NCBI GenBank assembly: GCA_039182715.1
Contig: JBCDBY010000076.1
Coordinates: 1 to 16,034, forward strand
From: JBCDBY01 sp039182715
Lineage (GTDB): Bacteria > Planctomycetota > PLA2
Direction: 5' to 3'
Length of the DNA stretch: 16,034 nucleotides
Below are positions 7,250 through 13,360 of this stretch, piece by piece. The notes under the pieces were generated by a model. That model ran no database searches, was not told the DNA's origin, and saw only the letters and a program-made list of their open reading frames with translations. A program made the position numbers and the translations under genes. Position 1 is the stretch's first letter. Every line of letters starts with the position of its first letter.

Positions 7250-8371
7250 CAAGTCCCGCAGCGACGGATACTTGAACCGCATCCCGTCCTGGAACCAGCG
7301 CGGGTACTCGGACCAGCGGGCGGCGACGACTTCGATGTCCTCGCGGTCCGGGTCGACCTCGAACTGGCCGGGCACGCTCGCCTCCACCAGCAGGGGTACC
7401 TTCACCCATTCGCCGCGGCGCGAGGTGATCTTCCAGGCGCGGACGTCGTCGACCTCGTCCTCGGAGACGCGACGCTCGGCGACTTCGACGCCGGTCACGA
7501 CCTGGAAGAGGTAGGTGGAGATCGCGGCGATGTCGTCGGGGAAGGCGACGAAGGGCTCGTCGAACTCGTCCGCGAAGACGAACAGTCCCTCGTGGATCTT
7601 GCCGTAGACCTCCTCGCGCGGTTCCGCCTGGAAGAGCGCGAGGTCCTCCGCCTCGAGGCACTGCGGCAGCGTCTGCCGGTCGGTGCCGGTGAGCTCGACG
7701 CGCAGGTGGTAGCGCCAGATCGTGCGCGGGTAGTCCTCGCCGACCTCCTGCGGGACGGGCAGCGGCTCCGCCGCGAGCCGCTTCTCGCTCGGCTCGCGCG
7801 TCACCGTCAGCACGCGGCGTCCCAGCCGGCGCCGCTCGACGCGTCCCAGCCAGGCGAGGTTGAGTGCATTGACGGTGAAGTGGCAGGCGACGGCGGGCCA
7901 GAGCGAGCCGCTCTCCTCGCGCAGGACGCCCAGCGCGATGCCGGCGAGAAACGCGAAGATCGGATACCCCATCAGCGCGCGCGCCGGCACCGTGTGCAGG
8001 ATGCCGAAGAGAATCGCCGTGCCCATGAGGCCGAGGTGCGGCCAGAGCGCGCCGCGGAAGAAGAGCTCCTCGGCGAACCCGGAGAGGGCGGCGAGCAGCA
8101 GCGCCTGCGGGATCGTGATCGGGCCGAGCATGCGCGCCATCAGCATCGTGGCGCGCCGTACGGGCCGGAAGATCGCGTGGCCCGCGTGGCAGAGCGCGAC
8201 AATTGCCAATCCGATTGCGATGCCCTGCAGAATCGATTTCGTCGTCGCCGCCTGGTCGCCGAGCAGCAGTTCGGTGTGCCCGAAGACGCTCGCGTAGAGC
8301 ACCGATGCGACGATCACGCCCACGTAGAACGCGCTCGCGATCCGAATCAGTCGGTTGTTGCTCGTGCCCAC
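7247..8371 (-). CDS. CPBP-family intramembrane metalloprotease with extra C-terminal domain
   Basis: The 374-residue protein (from GTG 8371) has a membrane half and a soluble half. The membrane part (about 10-178) carries the CPBP (CAAX protease and bacteriocin-processing, Abi) motifs: EELFFRG with Glu101, Glu102 and Arg106; FGILH with His126; and HFTVN with His164 and Asn168. These are the predicted catalytic residues of the glutamic-type intramembrane protease fold. Residues about 180-374 form an acidic soluble domain I do not recognise, with RYHLRVELTG at 220-229 and YPRWFQDGMRFKYPS near the end. The frame stays open upstream to 8455, but that would overlap the acyltransferase gene. GTG 8371 lies 7 bp after the upstream stop with AAGG about 10 nt before it. 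It is the last gene of the E1-acyltransferase operon. Confidence 0.85.
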   Translation of the reverse strand: MGTSNNRLIRIASAFYVGVIVASVLYASVFGHTELLLGDQAATTKSILQGIAIGLAIVALCHAGHAIFRPVRRATMLMARMLGPITIPQALLLAALSGFAEELFFRGALWPHLGLMGTAILFGILHTVPARALMGYPIFAFLAGIALGVLREESGSLWPAVACHFTVNALNLAWLGRVERRRLGRRVLTVTREPSEKRLAAEPLPVPQEVGEDYPRTIWRYHLRVELTGTDRQTLPQCLEAEDLALFQAEPREEVYGKIHEGLFVFADEFDEPFVAFPDDIAAISTYLFQVVTGVEVAERRVSEDEVDDVRAWKITSRRGEWVKVPLLVEASVPGQFEVDPDREDIEVVAARWSEYPRWFQDGMRFKYPSLRDL

Positions 8372-8378
8372 GACCCCT

Positions 8379-9356
8379 TTACCTTCGCATGGACCAGACG
8401 AGCGGGTTCGGTGAGTTCTGCATGGACTCGAAGGAGTCGCGATCGACCAGTCCACGCCACCCTTCCGCGATCCCGATCTGCGCCACGATGGAGCCGAGCG
8501 AGTTGCCGGGGCCGGGGAGGTAGAGCAGATCGGGCGCGAATTCGCGGAGCGCCGTGAAGACCGACGCGGAGAAGTCGTAGGTCTCGGTCACCTGCGCCCC
8601 GAGCGTGTAATTGCGTAGCGCGGCGGGATCCGCGACGAACGGCGTATGCGTGTGCCCCGTACCGTCGATCAGCGGCGTGGCCGGCGCGCGCCAGTCGAGG
8701 GGCCCCAACTGCGCGGCGGCCTTGTCCGCAACGCCGGCGAGCAGCGGCGTGTGATACGGGCCGTGCTGCGCGAGCCGGATCGGGTAGCGACCCTTGCCGA
8801 GTTCCGCCGGGGGTAGATGGAAGTCGTCGAGTGCCTCGTCGGTGCCGGCGATGACGGCGAACCCGCCGAGCTTGATCGACACGAAGACGCCTTCCTCTTC
8901 GCAGTACAGGACCTGTCCGAAGCGGTCGTCGTCGAGCCGCCAGTCCTCGCCCACAATCGGATAGAGCACCTGGCCCCCGGCCGGCGCCTCCATCTGGAGC
9001 TGCGCCATCTCCTGGACGAGGCGGAATCCGTCGTCGAACGAGAGCGCCCCCGCGACCGTCAGCGCCGTGTACCAGCCCATGGAGTTGCCGGCCACCGCGA
9101 CGATCTCGTGTTCGGCGGCGGCGCGCTCCGCGTCGAGCAGGCTGTGCAGCCAGATGAGCGGGGAGACGTGGTCGGGACGCAGCTGCACGGCGGCGTCCCA
9201 CGGCGCGTCCCGGTCGAGCGAGACCAGCGACGGCAGGCCGCGCGCGGCGCGCAGCTCGTCGGCGCGCCGGACGAGCGGGTGGTTCGGATCGAGCGCGCCG
9301 CGCGTCTGCTTCGTGTAGGAGCCGCGACCGGGGCAGATCAGCACGATGCGGCTCAT
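8379..9356 (-). CDS. Acyltransferase of the malonyl-CoA:ACP transacylase (FabD) fold with altered active site
   Basis: The 325-residue protein has the order of motifs of FabD/AT enzymes, which move an acyl group from CoA to a carrier protein. PGRGSY (9-14) replaces PGQGSQ. GNSMG (90-94) carries the nucleophile Ser92, with Asn in place of the usual His. GPYHTPLL (199-206) has the catalytic His202. PGPGNSLG (281-288) closes the fold. In the segment FRLVQEMAQLQMEA the residue aligned with the malonyl-binding Arg117 of E. coli FabD is Met117, so a carboxylated extender is unlikely. The start ATG overlaps the E1 stop (ATGA, 9353-9356), which indicates translational coupling and supports this start over the longer open frame. 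A monocarboxylic acyl donor supplied by the E1 enzyme is inferred. It could instead be a degenerate or regulatory homologue. Confidence 0.8.
   Translation of the reverse strand: MSRIVLICPGRGSYTKQTRGALDPNHPLVRRADELRAARGLPSLVSLDRDAPWDAAVQLRPDHVSPLIWLHSLLDAERAAAEHEIVAVAGNSMGWYTALTVAGALSFDDGFRLVQEMAQLQMEAPAGGQVLYPIVGEDWRLDDDRFGQVLYCEEEGVFVSIKLGGFAVIAGTDEALDDFHLPPAELGKGRYPIRLAQHGPYHTPLLAGVADKAAAQLGPLDWRAPATPLIDGTGHTHTPFVADPAALRNYTLGAQVTETYDFSASVFTALREFAPDLLYLPGPGNSLGSIVAQIGIAEGWRGLVDRDSFESMQNSPNPLVWSMRR
9353..9356 (-). promoter_or_regulatory. ATGA stop/start overlap coupling E1 and acyltransferase
   Basis: On the - strand the TGA of the E1 gene shares bases with the ATG of the acyltransferase. 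This arrangement usually gives coupled translation and comparable amounts of both products. Confidence 0.8.
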
Positions 9357-11563
9357 GCGGTCACCTCGCGTGCGGCCGCCTCGATCTCCTCTTCGGAGAC
9401 GAGCACCATGGGGGCGGTGGGGCCGAGCGGGATGAACGTGTCGGCGCTCCGCACGGACCGCAGCTTGCCGTCGTATCCGCGCTCCGCCAGTCGGGCAAGG
9501 ATCGCGTCGGCCACGCCGCCGCTCGCGCGGCACTCGTCGACGACGACGATCGCCGCGGCGGTGCTCGCCTCGCGCTCGATCGCTTCCCACGGCAGGGGGT
9601 TGAGCCACCGCAAGTCGAGGACGCGCGCGTCGAGCCCGGCGCGCCGCGCCACGCGGCGACACATGCGCACGCCGTTGGCGTAGCTGATGAAGAGCAGCTT
9701 GCCTTCGCCGTGCACGCCGGCCTCGCCCGGTAGCAGCGCTTCGCCCTGTGCCGGGTAGTCGCTCAGCCAGCCCTGGTCGCCCGGCTCGTGCAGGTCCTTC
9801 TCGTGGTACAGCGCAATCGGCTCGAGGAACGCGATGACGCGGCCGTGCTCTTTCGCCATCGTCAGGCATCCGCGCAGCATGCGCACGGCGTCCTCGCCGC
9901 GTGACGGTGTCGCGACCACCATGCCGGGAATCTCGCGCAGCGCGGCGATCGCGTTGTCGTTGTGGAAGTGGCCGCCGAACCCGCGCTGGTAGGCAAACGA
10001 GGCAATGCGCACGACCATCGGATTGGTGAACTGGCCCACCGAGAAGAACGAGAGCGAGCTCGCCTCGCCGCGCAGCTGGTCGATCGCGTTGTGCAGGTAG
10101 GCGAGGTACTGGATCTCCGGGATGGGCAGCAGGCCCGCCTGCGCCGCGCCCTGCGCCACGCCGAGAATCGTGGTCTCGTCGAGCAGCGTGTCGAAGACGC
10201 GCGCCTGGCCGAATCGCTCCTGCAGCCCGGCCGTCACGTAGTAGACGCCGCCCTTGCGGCCGACGTCTTCGCCGAAGACGACGATCTCGGGGCGGCGGAG
10301 CATCTCGTCGGCCAGCGCCGCGTTGATGTGCGCCCCGAGCGTGCGCTTGGTCGGCGCGGTCGCGGCCTCCGGCAGTCGCCCGCGCCAGAGTTCCGCGCGC
10401 GCATCCACCTCGATCGGCTCACTCGCCTTGCTTCGACAGTCCGGGTCCAAGTCGAACGACAGCGGGATCATGACCCCCTCGCGGGAGGCGAGGTGACCAC
10501 GGCCGGCGGCTTCCGGCTCGCAGGCTTCGACGCGTGTCCGCGTGGTGCGCAGGAGCGTGGCGATCGCGCCCGGCGTCGCCGCTCCGCGCTCGATCAGGAA
10601 GCGCGCATTGCGCAGCAGCGGGTCCTGGTCCTCGACCGCCTCGATCTCCGGCAGCTCTCGGTAGGTCGTCTCCACGTCGGAGCCCGCGTGGCCCCAGAGG
10701 CGCACCGTGCGGAGGTGGAGGAAGACGGGGCCTTTGGTGGCGCGGCAGGTCTCGATGGCGAGACGCGTCGTCTCCCAGATCTCGTCCAGCTCGCCGTCCG
10801 CCTCGAAGTAGCGCAGGTGCCGCAGGCCGCTGAACGCGTCGTTGATCCAGCGGCGCGGCGTGCGCACCGAGATGCCGATGCCGTTGTCCTCGCAGACGAA
10901 GAGCACCGGCACCGGGTTGCCGCGGCGATGCGCGTAGCGGGCGGCGTTGATGCCGGCCAACGCGGTGGCGTGGTTCGCGGACGCGTCTCCGAAGCTGCAG
11001 CAGACGAGCGCGTCGTGCGGGTGGTCGTGGTCGATGCCCAGTCGCCGCGCGCGCCCGAGAGCGAACGCCATCCCGACCGCCTTGGGCAGGTGGGACGCGA
11101 TCGTGCTGGTCTGCGGCGGCACGCCGAGCGGTCGGCTTCCCCAGACCTTGTGGCGGCCCTGCGCGATGGGGTCGTCGCGACTCGCGCACAGCGAAAGCAG
11201 CGTATCGAACGTCGGCGTTACCGACCCCAAGTGGCGCGACCGCGCCATCATGAACCCGCCACTGCGGTAGTGCAGCAGCGCGGGGTCCGTCACGCGCAGC
11301 TGCGTGCCGAGCACGGCGTTCTGTTCGTGGCCGGCGCTGGCGATCGTGTAGTAGCCGACGCCGCGCGCCTTGAGCCGTCGCGCCGCCATGTCGAGCTGGC
11401 GGCTCAGCACCTGGTCCTCGAAGAGCGCGCGCGCCTGCGCCGCGGTCAGGGAGCTGCCGGGCCGCACCGGTTCGTGCGAGGCCAGCAGGTGCGCGGCGGG
11501 CCGCGCGGTGGCGAGGTAGTTCTCGAGGTTCTGCTCGACGACGGTGACGCGGTCCGGGGGCAC
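9353..11563 (-). CDS. 2-oxoacid dehydrogenase E1, alpha and beta subunits fused
   Basis: The 736-residue enzyme is the thiamine-diphosphate E1 of a branched-chain-type 2-oxoacid dehydrogenase, which decarboxylates a 2-oxo acid and passes the acyl group to lipoyl-E2. The alpha half (about 40-350) has YYTIASAGHEQNAV, HYRSGG and the ThDP motif GDASAN..(192-197) ending in CEDNGIGIS (224-232). The beta half (about 405-736) has GEDVGRKGGV (431-440), FDTLLDETTILG (457-468, where the family usually has Pro at the first Leu), PEIQYLAYLHNAIDQL (482-497) and VVVDECRASGG (673-683). Both halves are complete and in one frame, as in other fused E1 proteins. No E2 or E3 gene is nearby. I chose GTG 11563 because a CATAAT hexamer lies 6 nt before it; an open frame reaches 11614 but would overlap ytoQ by 2 bp. 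Confidence 0.92.
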   Translation of the reverse strand: MPPDRVTVVEQNLENYLATARPAAHLLASHEPVRPGSSLTAAQARALFEDQVLSRQLDMAARRLKARGVGYYTIASAGHEQNAVLGTQLRVTDPALLHYRSGGFMMARSRHLGSVTPTFDTLLSLCASRDDPIAQGRHKVWGSRPLGVPPQTSTIASHLPKAVGMAFALGRARRLGIDHDHPHDALVCCSFGDASANHATALAGINAARYAHRRGNPVPVLFVCEDNGIGISVRTPRRWINDAFSGLRHLRYFEADGELDEIWETTRLAIETCRATKGPVFLHLRTVRLWGHAGSDVETTYRELPEIEAVEDQDPLLRNARFLIERGAATPGAIATLLRTTRTRVEACEPEAAGRGHLASREGVMIPLSFDLDPDCRSKASEPIEVDARAELWRGRLPEAATAPTKRTLGAHINAALADEMLRRPEIVVFGEDVGRKGGVYYVTAGLQERFGQARVFDTLLDETTILGVAQGAAQAGLLPIPEIQYLAYLHNAIDQLRGEASSLSFFSVGQFTNPMVVRIASFAYQRGFGGHFHNDNAIAALREIPGMVVATPSRGEDAVRMLRGCLTMAKEHGRVIAFLEPIALYHEKDLHEPGDQGWLSDYPAQGEALLPGEAGVHGEGKLLFISYANGVRMCRRVARRAGLDARVLDLRWLNPLPWEAIEREASTAAAIVVVDECRASGGVADAILARLAERGYDGKLRSVRSADTFIPLGPTAPMVLVSEEEIEAAAREVTA

Positions 11564-11569
11564 GCGGCA

Positions 11570-11575
11570 ATTATG
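11570..11575 (-). promoter_or_regulatory. Possible -10 hexamer (CATAAT) for the E1 operon
   Basis: CATAAT on the - strand differs from TATAAT at one base and ends 6 nt before GTG 11563, with no Shine-Dalgarno. This fits a leaderless transcript from the 49-bp gap shared with ytoQ. Confidence 0.45.
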
Positions 11576-11599
11576 CCGGGTGCGTCGAACAGTCGGCCG

Positions 11600-11605
11600 T
11601 ATAAC
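11600..11605 (+). promoter_or_regulatory. Possible -10 hexamer (TATAAC) for ytoQ
   Basis: TATAAC differs from TATAAT at one base and ends 7 nt before the ATG at 11613, again leaving no room for a Shine-Dalgarno. It lies back to back with the E1 hexamer, 24 bp apart. Confidence 0.45.
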
Positions 11606-11612
11606 CGGGGGC

Positions 11613-12056
11613 ATGCAGTGGCACGTCTACCTCTCCGGCGAGATCCACACCGACTGGCGCGATCGCATCGCGGAGGGCATTCGCGCCCGCGATCTGCCGG
11701 TCGTCCTGAGCGCGCCCGTGACCGACCATCCCGCCAGCGACGACTGTGGCGTGTCGATTCTTGGCGCGGAGGAGAAGGGCTTCTGGAAGGACAACAAGGG
11801 CGCCGGGGTCAACGCGATCCGCACGCGCACCCTGATCGAGAAGGCGGACGTCGTCGTCGTCCGATTCGGCGACAAGTACCGCCAGTGGAACGCCGCCTTC
11901 GACGCCGGCTACGCGTCGGCGCTCGGCAAGTCGATCATCACGCTGCACGGCGAGGAACTCACGCACGCCCTCAAGGAGGTCGACCGCTCGGCGCTTGCCG
12001 TCGCCTCGGAGCCGGAGCAGGTGGTGGACATCCTCGAGTACGTCATCCGGAAGTAG
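11613..12056 (+). CDS. ytoQ: YtoQ family protein
   Basis: The 147-residue protein matches the YtoQ family (first named in Bacillus) along its whole length as I recall it. The opening WHVYLSGEIHTDWR, the middle DDCGVSILG, and the segment RFGDKYRQWNAAFDAGYASALGKSIITLH are the family's most conserved stretches. The C-terminal ALKEVDRSAL and VVDILEYV also fit. The fold appears related to nucleoside 2-deoxyribosyltransferases, but the function is not established. The ATG at 11613 gives the family's normal N-terminus (MQWHVYL); longer open frame upstream is not needed. The gene is divergent from the E1 operon over 49 bp and convergent with a small membrane protein across repeat element C. Confidence 0.87.
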   Translation: MQWHVYLSGEIHTDWRDRIAEGIRARDLPVVLSAPVTDHPASDDCGVSILGAEEKGFWKDNKGAGVNAIRTRTLIEKADVVVVRFGDKYRQWNAAFDAGYASALGKSIITLHGEELTHALKEVDRSALAVASEPEQVVDILEYVIRK

Positions 12057-12065
12057 GTGCGTGGG

Positions 12066-12199
12066 ACGTTCGACGTTCGACGTTGGACGTTCGCGGCAGG
12101 AAGTCGGGCGGAGGGCTTCCTGGTTCTGGAACCCCGCGACCGGGGACGACTTCCGATCGCAGCCGAAAGTACGTCGAACGTCCAACGTCCAACGTGCGA
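12066..12199. repeat. Convergent-gap repeat element C
   Basis: The left array is ACGTTCG, ACGTTCG, ACGTTGG, ACGTTCG (12066-12093), beginning 9 bp after the ytoQ stop. The right array is ACGTCGA, ACGTCCA, ACGTCCA and a degenerate ACGTGCGA (12171-12199), ending 2 bp before the stop of the next - gene. The core has GGAAGTCG (12099-12106) and its complement CGACTTCC (12147-12154). Smaller inner hairpins are possible, GGTTC/GAACC (12122-12133) and CCCC/GGGG. The core shares GGAAGTC followed by CGGAGG with element A, so the two are homologous. Confidence 0.88.
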
Positions 12200-12201
12200 A
12201 G

Positions 12202-12660
12202 TCAGGCCTCGGTGCCTTCGAAACTCCTCAGCCGGTGCATGTGCCCCATCAGCGAGGCGGTGCCGGCCATGCCGAGCCAGGCGAAGAAGTTCATGTTGCC
12301 GGAGAGGATCAGGCAGCCGGTGGCGATGATCGGATAGCTGATGCTTCCTGCTCTCGCCCGTGCGGCGACGACGCCGGTGATCGCGCCGCACGCGGCGGCC
12401 CAGACGAAGATCACGGGGCTGCGGAAGATCCCGAAGATGTGAATGAAGACGAAGCAGGCGACCATCTCGAAGACGAAGACCTTGTACGTGTAGTTCCGCC
12501 GCTCCGCGCGCTCGGAGCCCTGGCCCTCCTCCCGCCGCCACGCCTCGCGCATCTCCTCCTGTACGTGCGCCGGGAGCCCCTGGAAGAACTCGTTCTCCTC
12601 CCGCGGATCGTGGATCCGGTCCTCGGGGATCTCGTGCAGCGCCTTCTCCATGCATTCCAT
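12202..12660 (-). CDS. Small integral membrane protein, unrecognised
   Basis: I do not recognise this 152-residue protein. Residues 1-55 are charged and predicted cytoplasmic (HEIPEDRIHDPREENEF, then an amphipathic EEMREAWRREEG stretch). Four hydrophobic segments follow: about 61-78, 81-101, 108-121 and 124-140. A short tail ends in RSFEGTEA. The open frame continues to 12870, but those extra residues are Arg/His/Asp-rich and overlap the divergent + gene, so I prefer ATG 12660. A second ATG at 12651 is possible. The gene shares a 30-bp gap with the divergent + gene, which has the same overall plan. The stop lies 2 bp from the heptamer array of element C. No catalytic motif is seen. Confidence 0.65.
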   Translation of the reverse strand: MECMEKALHEIPEDRIHDPREENEFFQGLPAHVQEEMREAWRREEGQGSERAERRNYTYKVFVFEMVACFVFIHIFGIFRSPVIFVWAAACGAITGVVAARARAGSISYPIIATGCLILSGNMNFFAWLGMAGTASLMGHMHRLRSFEGTEA

Positions 12661-12690
12661 ATCGGCATCCGGACGGCCGATAAGAAACCC

Positions 12691-13128
12691 GTGGATGAAC
12701 GGGTCGAACAGCTCCGGCAGGAGTGGCTCGCCGAACAGGCGCGCCGCGACGTCGCGGACGGGAAGCGGCAGCAGCGCAACCGCCGCAACGCCGTGCTCGC
12801 TGGGGCGATGATCGGCATCGTCTCGACGATGGTCACCGCGCAGGTGACGCGCCGCGCGATCTTCTGGCACTCGTTCCTGCTCGAGGCGCTCTTCGGCGCG
12901 ATCGCCGGCTACGTGCTCGTCCGCCGCGGCGCCGACCCGCTCAACGGCGTCGTCTGCTTCAGCGTCGCCTACTTCGCCGCCTGGCTGCTCCGCGCGCTCG
13001 GCCTCGACCCGTCCGTGCTCTTCGCCGCCGGCGACCTGCGCGGCGCGCTGATGATCCAGGGCAACTTCACGAGTCTCTGTCTCACCGTGGCCTGCGGCGC
13101 CGCGGTGGGGCAGGTCATGCGGGATTAG
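12691..13128 (+). CDS. Small integral membrane protein, unrecognised, divergent twin of the - gene
   Basis: I do not recognise this 145-residue protein. A charged helical N-terminus (residues 1-32, DERVEQLRQEWLAEQARR and further basic residues) is followed by four hydrophobic segments: about 34-50, 60-76, 84-98 and about 120-140. It ends in GAAVGQVMRD. The GTG at 12691 is the first start that avoids overlap with the divergent gene; the upstream frame is a shadow of that gene. The ALFGAIAGYVLVRRGADP segment resembles CGAITGVVAARARAG in the - gene, and both C-termini have a small-residue G-x-x-M pattern, so distant paralogy is possible. A heptamer array begins 2 bp after its stop. Confidence 0.62.
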   Translation: MDERVEQLRQEWLAEQARRDVADGKRQQRNRRNAVLAGAMIGIVSTMVTAQVTRRAIFWHSFLLEALFGAIAGYVLVRRGADPLNGVVCFSVAYFAAWLLRALGLDPSVLFAAGDLRGALMIQGNFTSLCLTVACGAAVGQVMRD

Positions 13129-13130
13129 GC

Positions 13131-13158
13131 GGGGCCAGGAGCGAGGGGCCAGGGGCAG
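13131..13158. repeat. Convergent-gap repeat element D: G-rich heptamer array
   Basis: Four 7-nt units GGGGCCA, GGAGCGA, GGGGCCA, GGGGCAG start 2 bp after the + gene's stop. The unit differs in sequence from elements A-C, but the period, the position and the convergent setting are the same. No inverse array was found on the far side. Confidence 0.65.
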
Positions 13159-13246
13159 CGAGTGTCTTGTTGCCCACCTTCATTCACGAGTGCGCGCAGA
13201 CGCCCGTCGCTGCGCCACGCGGTCGCACTCCCGTCCACCGAAAGCT

Positions 13247-13282
13247 CTCCGCGAACTCCGCGGATCCTCCGCGCTCTCCGCG
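13247..13282. repeat. Four CTCCGCG copies at 9-11 nt spacing
   Basis: CTCCGCG occurs at 13247, 13256, 13267 and 13276 (spacing 9, 11, 9). It reads as CGCGGAG on the - strand. I recall similar CGCGGAG strings between genes in other PVC genomes. Together with the G-rich heptamers and the hairpin at 13299 it makes up most of the 232-bp gap 13129-13360; the remaining stretch (13159-13246) shows nothing I can name. Confidence 0.7.
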
Positions 13283-13298
13283 CTTAAACCCGACCGCA

Positions 13299-13320
13299 GC
13301 CGGAGGCCAACGACTCCGGC
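13299..13320. terminator. Hairpin with 7-bp stem, possible terminator
   Basis: GCCGGAG (13299-13305) and CTCCGGC (13314-13320) pair exactly around an 8-nt loop, 41 bp beyond the stop of the metalloprotease-like gene as read on the - strand. No T-tract follows on either strand, so termination is only inferred. Confidence 0.4.
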
Positions 13321-13360
13321 CCAGCAATCCGAGGCTGAGGGAGTCCTCCTCGCCCGCGAC

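Noticed and set aside
7048..7275. Small open frames with 7-residue repeats (RSTLDAR type) in the heptamer arrays
   Set aside because: A 7-nt repeat reads as a 7-residue repeat in any frame, so these are by-products of the array and not proteins. The same holds at 3010-3270 and 12057-12329.
8372..8455. Longer N-terminus for the CPBP protein (start at 8455)
   Set aside because: It would overlap the acyltransferase gene by 77 bp and adds a Ser/Pro/Thr-rich stretch unlike a membrane protein start.
9962..12337. A 791-codon open frame on + across the E1 gene, ytoQ and element C
   Set aside because: It runs antisense to the well-conserved E1, then out of frame through ytoQ and through the repeats. 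Its translation is low-complexity Arg/Ala/Gly.
12661..12870. Longer N-terminus for the - strand membrane protein (start at 12870)
   Set aside because: The added residues are Arg/His/Asp-rich without hydrophobic pattern and overlap the divergent + gene by 180 bp; ATG 12660 gives a compact divergent pair.
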